Part shown: in pieces, positions 1-6,413 of the stretch
Layout: each line of letters opens with the position of its first letter
How positions within the stretch are numbered: the first letter of the stretch is position 1
NCBI GenBank assembly: GCA_002308875.1
Contig: DBWK01000122.1
Coordinates: 1-15,043, forward strand
DNA: 15,043 bases
DNA from: Treponema sp. UBA1240
GTDB taxonomy: Bacteria > Spirochaetota > Spirochaetia > Treponematales > Treponemataceae
Direction: 5' to 3'
Notes under the pieces: generated by a model
Databases searched by the model: none
What the model saw: only the letters and a program-made list of their open reading frames with translations
What the model was told of the DNA's origin: nothing
Made by a program: the position numbers and the translations under genes

Positions 1-702
1 TACCGCTATGTTCTGGGTTCAGTTCTTAATCAGGTTCTCCTGCATCAGAGTGTTATCGGGCTTGAAACTCAGACAGCCCTTAAAAAATACGGCATAAAGG
101 CCGACATGATTATCGGCTGTGCAGGCGGCGGAAGCAATCTCGGCGGTCTCATAAGTCCGTTTGTAGGCGAAATGCTCCGCAACGAAGCCAAATATCAGAT
201 TATCGCGGTAGAACCTGCAAGCTGCCCGAGTTTAACACGCGGTGTATACACATACGACTTCTGCGACACCGGTAAAGTTTGTCCTATTCAGAAAATGTAC
301 ACGCTCGGAAGCAGCTTTATGCCGTCCCCGAACCACGCAGGCGGCTTGAGATACCACGGAATGAGCTGCATTGTAAGTGAACTTTACGACCAGGGATTGA
401 TTCAAGCACGCGCCGTTGAGCAGACAGAAGTATTCAAGGCGGCAGAACAGTTTGCCCGCATAGAAGGAATTCTTCCTGCACCAGAAAGCAGCCACGCAAT
501 TAAAGTTGCGATTGACGAAGCTCTCAAGTGCAAGCAGACCGGCGAATCAAAGAACATCGTATTCGGTCTTACGGGTACAGGCTACTTTGACATGAAAGCT
601 TACGAAGCTTTTAATGACGGCAAAATGAGTGACTACATCCCGACCGATGCGGACATAAAGAAATCAACGGATGCAATTCCTAAGTTTAACGTAAACTTTT
701 AA
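1..702 (+). CDS. trpB: Tryptophan synthase beta chain, TrpB2-like (3' part)
   Basis: PLP enzyme predicted to condense indole with L-serine to give L-tryptophan. The frame is open from the first base, so the N-terminal part with the Schiff-base lysine lies outside the window. Visible are the glycine-rich PLP-phosphate loop GGGSN (residues 41-45 of the visible part), the AVEP segment after it, and a C-terminal TGTGYFDM motif. That motif resembles the SGHGxxD end of the stand-alone TrpB2 subfamily more than classical TrpB1. No trpA or other trp gene follows; an intrinsic terminator closes the unit 17 nt after the stop. TrpB2 enzymes often act without TrpA, in indole salvage, and that would fit here, although upstream genes are not visible. 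A related fold-type II PLP enzyme is possible but less likely. Confidence 0.85.
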   Translation, partial: YRYVLGSVLNQVLLHQSVIGLETQTALKKYGIKADMIIGCAGGGSNLGGLISPFVGEMLRNEAKYQIIAVEPASCPSLTRGVYTYDFCDTGKVCPIQKMYTLGSSFMPSPNHAGGLRYHGMSCIVSELYDQGLIQARAVEQTEVFKAAEQFARIEGILPAPESSHAIKVAIDEALKCKQTGESKNIVFGLTGTGYFDMKAYEAFNDGKMSDYIPTDADIKKSTDAIPKFNVNF

Positions 703-718
703 CAGATTTTAACAGACT

Positions 719-754
719 AAAAGAGCCTGCTGTTTACGACAGGCTCTTTTTTTT
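719..754 (+). terminator. Rho-independent terminator after trpB
   Basis: A perfect 11-bp inverted repeat (AAAAGAGCCTG at 719-729, CAGGCTCTTTT at 740-750) encloses a 10-nt loop and runs into an eight-T tract (747-754). It lies 17 nt after the trpB stop. Read on the minus strand the stem is followed by only four T, so it could also act weakly as the terminator of the convergent lipoprotein gene ending at 812. Confidence 0.93.
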
Positions 755-777
755 CATTATAAATCACATATCTTTGT

Positions 778-811
778 CAGACCAGGAACGGAACGGTTTG
801 TTCCGTGTCTG
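778..811 (-). other. Stem-loop directly after the DUF4349 stop codon
   Basis: ACGGAAC (788-794) pairs with GTTCCGT (800-806) across a 5-nt loop. The helix continues as CAGAC (778-782) with GTCTG (807-811) past a 5-nt bulge. It begins at the base next to the minus-strand stop codon (812-814). No T-run follows on the minus strand, so it is not a canonical intrinsic terminator. It may protect the mRNA 3' end. Confidence 0.5.
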
Positions 812-1720
812 TTACTGCTTTTTTTTGCTTAAGAATTTGAAGAACCGTCGCAAAAGTCCTATTCTGCCGAAGCACAACCAGTAAAGGAACGCTACAAGAG
901 CGAGAATCGGGATGCCGTAAATAATAACATAAAGAATGAACATTACAAAATCCGCCAAAAAGTTTACTGTGTCTGACCATAGCTCGCGCATCTTTGAGCC
1001 CATATTGGGGTAGATAAATCCCTGTTCGGTTGAGTTGTACGGCAGTACGGCTGTAAGGTGAACAGTAGCATAGTCTATGCGATCAGAGAGACGGCGGAAT
1101 TGTCCTTCCATTACTTCAACGTCGCTCTGCACATTATTAAGCTCGGATTCTACCGCCAAAAGGTCTTTCATGTCCTTTGCATCGGACAAATACTTTTGCA
1201 GTCTGTCACGAAGAATTTTGCGTGTTTCAAGACGGGTAGAAACATCAAAGTATTGCTCGGTTACGTCTTCCGTGGAAATTGAACGGTTCTTTACCGAACC
1301 GAATGAAGAAACTTCGTCCATGGCAAACTGAAAATTCTGTGAAGGAATTTTTACCATTGTATAATAATTGCGGTCCGAAAAAGAACTTGAAGCAACATAA
1401 CCGCCGTATTTGGCAGCCCAGTCACGCACACTCTTTTCGGTCTGATCAAGGTCGTTTACCTGAACGGTTACGTTTCCGGTATATACAAGTTTGCGGTTTA
1501 TAGTGTCAGCATTCTGACCGTTTGCGGCACCATATTCAGCTTCTTCCACCACAGCTTCGTCAAAAGAGGCGGAATCGCTCATCATTTTCATATTTACTCT
1601 GGCAGGAGCTTCTGCTGATTTTTGCATTACCATTGCACCGCCCGAAGCGGCTTTTTTGGAACCGCATGAAACAAACATAAGGGCGGCAAGCAGAACCGCA
1701 AATATTGTTATCTTTTTCAT
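812..1720 (-). CDS. DUF4349-family lipoprotein with C-terminal membrane helix
   Basis: Predicted envelope lipoprotein of 302 residues and unknown biochemical role. The start at 1720 was chosen over an upstream ATG at 1807 because it has the purine-rich site AGAGAGG just upstream and opens directly into a signal peptide. That signal peptide is MKK, then a hydrophobic run, then a spirochaete-tolerable lipobox FVSC with the acylated Cys at residue 19. A Ser/Ala/Met-rich linker follows. The DUF4349 region (about 75-235) includes the VYTGNVTVQV segment, a YGGYV motif and a predicted coiled coil around the VESELNNVQSDVEVME stretch. A strong membrane helix (about 255-285) and a basic tail close the protein. 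Family members are often described as putative membrane or lipoproteins; no enzyme motif is visible. It is transcribed alone, divergent from icd. Confidence 0.82.
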   Translation of the reverse strand: MKKITIFAVLLAALMFVSCGSKKAASGGAMVMQKSAEAPARVNMKMMSDSASFDEAVVEEAEYGAANGQNADTINRKLVYTGNVTVQVNDLDQTEKSVRDWAAKYGGYVASSSFSDRNYYTMVKIPSQNFQFAMDEVSSFGSVKNRSISTEDVTEQYFDVSTRLETRKILRDRLQKYLSDAKDMKDLLAVESELNNVQSDVEVMEGQFRRLSDRIDYATVHLTAVLPYNSTEQGFIYPNMGSKMRELWSDTVNFLADFVMFILYVIIYGIPILALVAFLYWLCFGRIGLLRRFFKFLSKKKQ

Positions 1721-1764
1721 CAAATACCTCTCTGTGTAGGATATACGAATAAAAACAACTTTGC

Positions 1765-1793
1765 AGAGTATGGTTACGTTGCGCAGACGGCAA
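1765..1793 (-). promoter_or_regulatory. Candidate promoter of the DUF4349 lipoprotein
   Basis: On the minus strand TTGCCG (1793-1788) is separated by 17 nt from TACTCT (1770-1765). This would give a leader of roughly 38 nt that contains the Shine-Dalgarno-like AGAGAGG. Both hexamers are imperfect, so this is a weak call. Confidence 0.35.
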
Positions 1794-1824
1794 AAAATAT
1801 CTTCCATAAAATCATTTTTTTATT

Positions 1825-1830
1825 TACAAT
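1825..1830 (+). promoter_or_regulatory. Candidate -10 element of icd (near-leaderless)
   Basis: TACAAT ends 9 nt before the icd ATG, and no Shine-Dalgarno sequence lies between. Transcription would start about 2-3 nt before the start codon. No convincing -35 was found at 16-18 nt spacing, so support is limited. Confidence 0.35.
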
Positions 1831-1839
1831 AACAATATC

Positions 1840-3051
1840 ATGAATAAAAAAATCCAGATGAAAAACCCCATTGCCGAACTAGACGGCGATGAAATGACAC
1901 GTGTTCTGTGGGCAGTTATCAAAGAAAAGCTCCTCCTTCCCTTTATAGACCTTAAAACCGAATATTATGACCTTGGTCTTAAATCACGCGATGACTCAAA
2001 TGACGAAATAACATACAAATCCGCCGAAGCAATCAAACGACTCGGTGTTGGCGTTAAATGCGCAACAATCACATCCAACGCCGCCAGAATGGAAGAATAC
2101 AAACTAAAACAGCTTACCCCCAGCCCCAACGGAATTATCCGCGCCGAGCTTGACGGAACGGTTTTCCGCAAGCCGATTAACGTTAAAAACGTAAAGCCCG
2201 CTGTTACCTGCTGGAAAAAGCCCATCATCATGGGCCGCCACGCCTACGGCGACGTTTACAAAAACTGCGAAATGTACGTGCCGGGTCCGGGCAAGGCGGA
2301 ACTTGTCTTTACCGACGAGAACGGCAACGAAACACGCAAAACCATAATGCAGATGAAAGGTCCGGGTGTTATTCAGGGAATACACAATCTGGACAAATCC
2401 ATAGAAAGCTTTGCCCGCTGCTGCTTTCGCTATGCGCTTGACGAAAAGGTCAGCGTTTGGTTTGCAACAAAAGACACAATCTCCAAAACATACGACGGAA
2501 GGTTCAAGGAACTGTTCCAAAAGATATTTGATGCCGAGTTCAAGGCTGACTTTGAAAAAGCAGGCTTAACGTATTTTTACACACTCATAGATGACGCGGT
2601 AGCCAGAATTATGAAGAGCGAAGGCGGAATCCTTTGGGCATGCAAGAACTACGACGGTGATGTTATGAGCGACATGGTTGCGTCTGCAAACGGAAGCCTT
2701 TCCATGATGACGAGCGTTCTTGTTTCGCCCGACGGCAAGTTTGAATACGAAGCTGCGCACGGAACGGTTCAGCGTCATTATTACCGCTATCTTAAGGGCG
2801 AAAAAACTTCCACCAATCCGGTTGCCCTCATCTTTGCATGGACCGGCGCGCTCGCAAAACGCGGCGAACTTGATGGAACGGCGGATCTTGTGGATTTTGC
2901 ACGCAAACTTGAAAAAGCTACACTTGGTCTTATTGAAGACGGCATTATGACCGGTGACTTAAAGGCTCTTGCTAATCCTGCACCCAAAGAAATTCTCAAC
3001 TCGTGGGATTTTATTGACCGTATCGCTGAAAAGCTGAATCAGGAACTGTAA
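1840..3051 (+). CDS. icd: NADP-dependent isocitrate dehydrogenase (type II, homodimeric)
   Basis: Oxidatively decarboxylates isocitrate to 2-oxoglutarate with NADP+, supplying 2-oxoglutarate for glutamate synthesis and NADPH. The 403-residue length and sequence match the eukaryote-like subfamily II enzyme, not the E. coli-type Icd. Visible are the N-terminal ELDGDEMTR, the substrate loop TITSNAARMEEYKLKQ, SPNGIIR, GGTVFR-like DGTVFRKPI, and PIIMGRHAYGD, which carries the active-site Arg equivalent to human IDH1 R132. Further along are the metal-site segments LIDDAVARIMKSEGG and YDGDVMSD and the cofactor segment EAAHGTVQRHY. The protein looks complete. There is no clear Shine-Dalgarno sequence before the ATG at 1840; an in-frame ATG at 1858 is an alternative start. 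It appears monocistronic, and no other TCA-cycle gene lies nearby. Confidence 0.96.
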   Translation: MNKKIQMKNPIAELDGDEMTRVLWAVIKEKLLLPFIDLKTEYYDLGLKSRDDSNDEITYKSAEAIKRLGVGVKCATITSNAARMEEYKLKQLTPSPNGIIRAELDGTVFRKPINVKNVKPAVTCWKKPIIMGRHAYGDVYKNCEMYVPGPGKAELVFTDENGNETRKTIMQMKGPGVIQGIHNLDKSIESFARCCFRYALDEKVSVWFATKDTISKTYDGRFKELFQKIFDAEFKADFEKAGLTYFYTLIDDAVARIMKSEGGILWACKNYDGDVMSDMVASANGSLSMMTSVLVSPDGKFEYEAAHGTVQRHYYRYLKGEKTSTNPVALIFAWTGALAKRGELDGTADLVDFARKLEKATLGLIEDGIMTGDLKALANPAPKEILNSWDFIDRIAEKLNQEL

Positions 3052-3077
3052 ATAAGCATAACACGCAGAAAGTAAAA

Positions 3078-3098
3078 TGATTTGAAACATTCAAATCA
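3078..3098. promoter_or_regulatory. Perfect 9-bp inverted repeat upstream of the K+ channel gene
   Basis: TGATTTGAA (3078-3086) and TTCAAATCA (3090-3098) flank the triplet ACA. The repeat sits 6 nt before the channel's AAGG ribosome-binding site and just after a possible -10 (TAAAAT, 3073-3078; no good -35 seen). Position and symmetry suit a dimeric regulator's operator at the transcription start. An AT-rich mRNA hairpin next to the ribosome-binding site is the alternative. Confidence 0.45.
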
Positions 3099-3113
3099 AA
3101 AAATAAGGTGACA

Positions 3114-4691
3114 ATGATAAGAAAACGTGTTTTTGAAATTTTGGACAAAGGCAAAAGCGGAGATATTCTCAGTATACTATTCGACTCAGTAGTGCTGTTT
3201 TGCATAATATCCACGGTGTGTTGCGTGTTTTTTGACACATTCTCACTTCCAAGCGTTTACAAAAAGATCTTTGCAGTTTTGGAAACAGCAGCAAGTATTG
3301 TGTTTTCTATCGAATACATTTTGCGACTCTGGACTGCTCCGCATTTTTTCCCCGCACTTTCTGAAAAAAAAGCCAGAAGAAAATACGCGCTTTCATTCAT
3401 TGGGATAATCGATTTAATCACTGTACTGCCGTTTTACATTTCACTTTTTTCAGCTCTGCCACCCGCAATTATCTCATCGATTTCGCTTTTGCGTGTGTTC
3501 CGCCTGTTCAAGCTGTCCAGATATTCAAGCGCACTTTATGTTTTGATTGATGTAATAAAAAGTCGGGCGCAGGAATTACGGCTTTCGGTTTTTGTAATAT
3601 TCATTCTGATGATCATCTCATCAGTTTTTATGTATGCGGTGGAATCAAAAGCACAACCCGATGTTTTCAACAACGCATTTTCCAGCTTGTGGTGGGCGGT
3701 TGCAACATTCACAACGGTTGGCTACGGTGATATTTATCCTATAACAAGTGTGGGCAAAATTCTTGGTACTACGATTGCACTTTTAGGTATCGGACTTGTG
3801 GCAGTTCCCACAGGTATTATTTCTTCGGGATTTATGGAATTACAGCTCAAGAATGAGAGAGGATTAAGGAGATTGAAAAACATGAGCGGACATTTTTTGA
3901 TTTGTGGTTGGAGATTAGATTTTGAAAAAATCCTCGATGCAGTTTTGAAGTCAAATTCCACACTAAAACCAGATAAAATTGTTTTGGTCAATGAAGCTCC
4001 ACCAGAAAAAATCGAAGCATTACGTTCGCTGCCGAAATACAGGGGAATGCAGTATATTGCAGGCGATTTTTCCAACGTTGAAGTAATGCAAAAAGCATTG
4101 ATAAAAGAAGCTGAACGCGCTTTGATTATCGCCGATTATTCAAAAAACTCTTCAAAACTGGAAATAGATTCCCGCACTGTTCTTTCAGTTATGACGATGA
4201 AAAATTTGAACTCAAAACTCTATGTGGTCGCTGAATTAACAGATTCCAAGTTCGAAAACAATTTGCAGATTTCTCATTGTGACGAAATAATCCTCACAAA
4301 CGATTACGAATGTTCTCTTTTGGCAACGGCCTCCTGCGGTCTTGGATATTCCAATGTAATAAAAGCGCTGATTTCTTCAGCAGACGGCTCCGGTATAAGT
4401 ATTGAGGATATTCCGCAGGATTTTATCGGAAAAACTTACGGCGAATTCAAAGAGCAGGGCGGTGTTCTCATCGGGCTTTTGTTGAATACAGGAAACTTTT
4501 ATCAGCGCAGAAAAGACGCAGTTCGTGAGGCACAGAAAAACCCCGATGTAAAAACAATCGTCAGCAACTTGCAGAAAGTCAAAACCCTAAAAAGCAACGA
4601 TCCGCTTCTTTTACCAAACGATGATTTTATAATTCAACCAAATACAAAAGCAATTTTTGTACGTGGGATAAAGGGAGAAAACGATGTCTGA
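3114..4691 (+). CDS. Six-helix voltage-sensor-type K+ channel with RCK domain
   Basis: Predicted inner-membrane K+ channel subunit (525 aa). Start 3114 (ATG) was preferred over GTG 3108 because TAAGGTGA then serves as a well-spaced ribosome-binding site. Helices S1-S6 lie within residues 20-240. S2 carries an acidic residue (E67 in FSIEYILRLW) and S3 another (D100). S4 has positive charges every third residue (R127, R130, K133, R136), as in voltage sensors. The selectivity filter TTVGYGD is at 200-206. A cytosolic RCK/TrkA-N-like region begins at about 258 (HFLICGWRLDF), with GDFSN and a basic-residue-rich C-terminal half following. RCK domains bind Ca2+, nucleotides or other small ligands in known channels; the ligand here is unknown. 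The stop overlaps the start of the cyclic-nucleotide-binding gene by 8 nt. This gene pair is more AT-rich than its neighbours. Confidence 0.9.
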   Translation: MIRKRVFEILDKGKSGDILSILFDSVVLFCIISTVCCVFFDTFSLPSVYKKIFAVLETAASIVFSIEYILRLWTAPHFFPALSEKKARRKYALSFIGIIDLITVLPFYISLFSALPPAIISSISLLRVFRLFKLSRYSSALYVLIDVIKSRAQELRLSVFVIFILMIISSVFMYAVESKAQPDVFNNAFSSLWWAVATFTTVGYGDIYPITSVGKILGTTIALLGIGLVAVPTGIISSGFMELQLKNERGLRRLKNMSGHFLICGWRLDFEKILDAVLKSNSTLKPDKIVLVNEAPPEKIEALRSLPKYRGMQYIAGDFSNVEVMQKALIKEAERALIIADYSKNSSKLEIDSRTVLSVMTMKNLNSKLYVVAELTDSKFENNLQISHCDEIILTNDYECSLLATASCGLGYSNVIKALISSADGSGISIEDIPQDFIGKTYGEFKEQGGVLIGLLLNTGNFYQRRKDAVREAQKNPDVKTIVSNLQKVKTLKSNDPLLLPNDDFIIQPNTKAIFVRGIKGENDV

Positions 4692-5211
4692 CGAAAAAAA
4701 CAGCTTTGAAAATGTTTTAAACCGGCTAGTAAAATTGGAAATGTTCAAATCGTTTTCGGCGGAAAATGAGCGGGACAGAAATATTCTAAAATCGCTTTAT
4801 GATTGTTGCACAGTAAAAAAATTCAAAAAGGGCGAGCTGATTATTCGTGAGGGTGATTTTGGCGATGAGCTTTATATTTTGTTATCAGGTTCAGTTTTCA
4901 TTCATCGAAAAACCCCGCACGGAGATGATATTGCAATTGTTACACTGAATGATTCGATGAATGTATTTTTTGGCGAGGCTGCTCTGATTGGAAAAGATTC
5001 CCGTTCAGCTTCAATTACGGCAACCACGGACTGCAGAACACTTGTGATAAATGGCAAGGATTTTGAAGAATTGAGCGAAAAAGAGCCGCTTTTGGGTTAT
5101 CGCGTGTTTAAGTGTATTGCATCAAGAATGCAAAAATCAATCGCAAAAGCAAACAGCGACATAGCTACGCTTTACGAAGCTCTTTTTCTGGAAATCGAAG
5201 GAGACCAATAA
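4684..5211 (+). CDS. Stand-alone cyclic nucleotide-binding domain protein
   Basis: Small cytosolic protein (175 aa) made almost entirely of one cNMP-binding domain (about 20-150). It shows KKGELIIREGDFGDELYILLSG, then the phosphate-binding cassette FFGEAALIGKDSRSASI. The cassette's G97, E98 and R107 match the residues that hold the cyclic phosphate and ribose in CAP/PKA-type domains, so nucleotide binding looks intact. No helix-turn-helix follows (only about 25 helical residues), so it is unlikely to be a CRP-type transcription factor. Its ATG lies inside the end of the channel gene (8-nt overlap) and is preceded by AAGGGAG, which implies coupled translation and equal dosage. The natural inference is a regulatory partner of the channel. 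A guide or scaffold role unrelated to the channel cannot be excluded. Confidence 0.88.
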   Translation: MSDEKNSFENVLNRLVKLEMFKSFSAENERDRNILKSLYDCCTVKKFKKGELIIREGDFGDELYILLSGSVFIHRKTPHGDDIAIVTLNDSMNVFFGEAALIGKDSRSASITATTDCRTLVINGKDFEELSEKEPLLGYRVFKCIASRMQKSIAKANSDIATLYEALFLEIEGDQ

Positions 5212-5255
5212 AAGTTTGCTTCTGTGCAAGCGGCTCGCAACGACGTGAATTGAGG

Positions 5256-6074
5256 CTAAAGAGTGCCCATAAAAGGCACGTTGGAACGGGCGCACCAGGA
5301 ACGGTATTCGGCTTCGTCCTGACTGGAGCGTAATCCGGTTACGTAAACAGCCTGGTCAGGAACTTGTTCCGGCTCTCGTTTTATATCTCTATTATTACCG
5401 TCTAATTCCAAAAGCACATGAACCGCCTGTTTTGCAACTCCCTCACGCGAATCAATTACCTGAACTCCGCTGCCAGCCACATCCTCAAACTCACGACGCA
5501 AGTGTATAAAATGAGTACAGGCAAGAACTATTGAGTCGGCATTACGGCTTTTAAAAAACTCAACAGCAGGAGTTACTGCCTTGCAGCGTTCTTCATAAGA
5601 AGCTGTAAACAAATTATGTTCTATGAACGAAACAAGTTCCGCATCGCCGCGTCGTACAACTGAGCAATTCTTTGCAAAGCGGTCAATCAAATCGTCAGTA
5701 TACTTGTCGTTCACGGTGTGAGAAGTTGCCAAAAGCCCTATGCATTTGTTCTTTGTAAGCGAAGCGGCAAGCTTAATTGCGGGTACTGTTCCAACAAAGG
5801 GAACTGAAAATCGTTTGCGCAGCACATCCAGTGACGAAACGGAAATTGTATTACATGCAATAACTATTACTTTTGGATTGAATTTTTCTATGCATTTTTC
5901 GGTCAATTCAACGCTGAGCCGTCTTATGTCGTCAAGTTCGCGCTCACCGTAAGGAAAATGTTTTGTATCGCCCACATAAACACAGCGGGATTCGGGCAGC
6001 AGGGTTTTTAGCTGGAGCATGTAAGGCAGTCCGCCTGTGCCAGAATCAATAAAAAGATAATCAACATCGAACAT
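5256..6074 (-). CDS. murI: Glutamate racemase
   Basis: Interconverts L- and D-glutamate, supplying D-Glu for peptidoglycan (272 aa). The start at 6074 was chosen because the family fold begins immediately (FIDSGTGGLPY, D10/S11), TGGTGAT lies upstream, and the longer frame to 6203 runs inside the preceding gene. The two catalytic cysteines are present: C74 in IVIACNT and C186 in IVLACTHF. PYGER is at 41-45. The second motif reads ACTHF rather than the usual GCTHYP, a mild divergence, and the C-terminal 35 residues are unlike the family core. Its ATG follows the upstream zinc-ribbon gene's TAG after one nucleotide (TAGCATG), so translation is probably coupled. It is convergent with the channel operon across a 44-bp gap that shows no clear terminator. 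Confidence 0.9.
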   Translation of the reverse strand: MFDVDYLFIDSGTGGLPYMLQLKTLLPESRCVYVGDTKHFPYGERELDDIRRLSVELTEKCIEKFNPKVIVIACNTISVSSLDVLRKRFSVPFVGTVPAIKLAASLTKNKCIGLLATSHTVNDKYTDDLIDRFAKNCSVVRRGDAELVSFIEHNLFTASYEERCKAVTPAVEFFKSRNADSIVLACTHFIHLRREFEDVAGSGVQVIDSREGVAKQAVHVLLELDGNNRDIKREPEQVPDQAVYVTGLRSSQDEAEYRSWCARSNVPFMGTL

Positions 6075-6075
6075 G

Positions 6076-6360
6076 CTAATCACCAAAAAGGCTGTCAAAA
6101 GCTTTTTTGGCTTTTGCGGCAGCATCGTCCGAATTGTTTTTGGCAGAAGATTTATTTGCAAATTTAAAGTAATCGCAGAAGTTGGCTCTTTCTTTGTCCG
6201 CAATCAGCTCATCAATCGTTTCGTGACAGTCATAATGTGAGCCCGGACTGTAAAAAGCGCAGTTTTTGCAGGAGTGAAGATCCGCGCCGCAGTGTTCACA
6301 TTCCGCGGAACGTGATAATGGCAAACTAATTTTATTTTCTTTTCCGCATTTCCAGCACAT
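6076..6360 (-). CDS. Small Cys-rich zinc-ribbon protein of unknown function
   Basis: A 94-residue soluble protein. It opens with CWKCG (C2, C5), then CEHCGADLHSCKNC (C21, C24, C31, C34), C45, and a conserved-looking DKERANFCDYF segment with C62. This is the pattern of one or two structural zinc sites. The tail is Ala/Lys/Asp-rich and ends in AFDSLFGD. I recognise the general layout from uncharacterised short zinc-ribbon proteins of spirochaetes and proteobacteria, but no function is known to me. The start at 6360 was chosen because the cysteine pattern begins there and a promoter -10 ends 6 nt before it; no Shine-Dalgarno sequence is present. A longer frame to 6543 overlaps the divergent gene and is unlikely. 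It is the first gene of a unit with murI. Confidence 0.8.
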   Translation of the reverse strand: MCWKCGKENKISLPLSRSAECEHCGADLHSCKNCAFYSPGSHYDCHETIDELIADKERANFCDYFKFANKSSAKNNSDDAAAKAKKAFDSLFGD

Positions 6361-6366
6361 ATTAAA

Positions 6367-6396
6367 AGTATAAACTATTTGACTTATTAAACGCAA
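6367..6396 (-). promoter_or_regulatory. Promoter of the zinc-ribbon/murI unit (leaderless)
   Basis: On the minus strand TTGCGT (6396-6391), 18 nt, then TATACT (6372-6367), followed by six nt (TTTAAT) and the ATG at 6360. A sigma70-type start 7 nt past the -10 falls on the A of the start codon. No ribosome-binding site exists between them. Confidence 0.65.
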
Positions 6397-6407
6397 TATC
6401 CTAACAT
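6379..6407 (+). promoter_or_regulatory. Promoter of the pentapeptide/MBL unit (leaderless)
   Basis: TTGACT (6379-6384), 17 nt, TAACAT (6402-6407), six nt, then the ATG at 6414. It overlaps the divergent minus-strand promoter, whose -35 (6391-6396) lies inside this spacer. RNA polymerase binding at the two should therefore be mutually exclusive. Confidence 0.6.
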
Positions 6408-6413
6408 ATATAT

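Noticed and set aside
1721..1807. N-terminal extension of the DUF4349 gene up to 1807
   Set aside because: It would place about 29 residues before a signal peptide and lipobox; the ATG at 1720 has a ribosome-binding site and gives a normal lipoprotein leader.
2104..2520. 138-codon minus-strand open frame opposite icd
   Set aside because: Antisense shadow of a well-conserved gene; its low-complexity composition mirrors icd codon bias.
4684..5211. CRP/FNR-type transcription factor instead of a channel partner
   Set aside because: Only about 25 residues follow the nucleotide-binding domain and they contain no helix-turn-helix.
5212..5255. Possible bidirectional terminator between the CNBD gene and murI
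   Set aside because: Only short imperfect pairings (TTGC/GCAA) and no T-tract on either strand.
6075..6203. N-terminal extension of murI up to 6203
   Set aside because: The extra 43 residues overlap the zinc-ribbon gene and do not resemble glutamate racemase; the fold's first strand starts at 6074.
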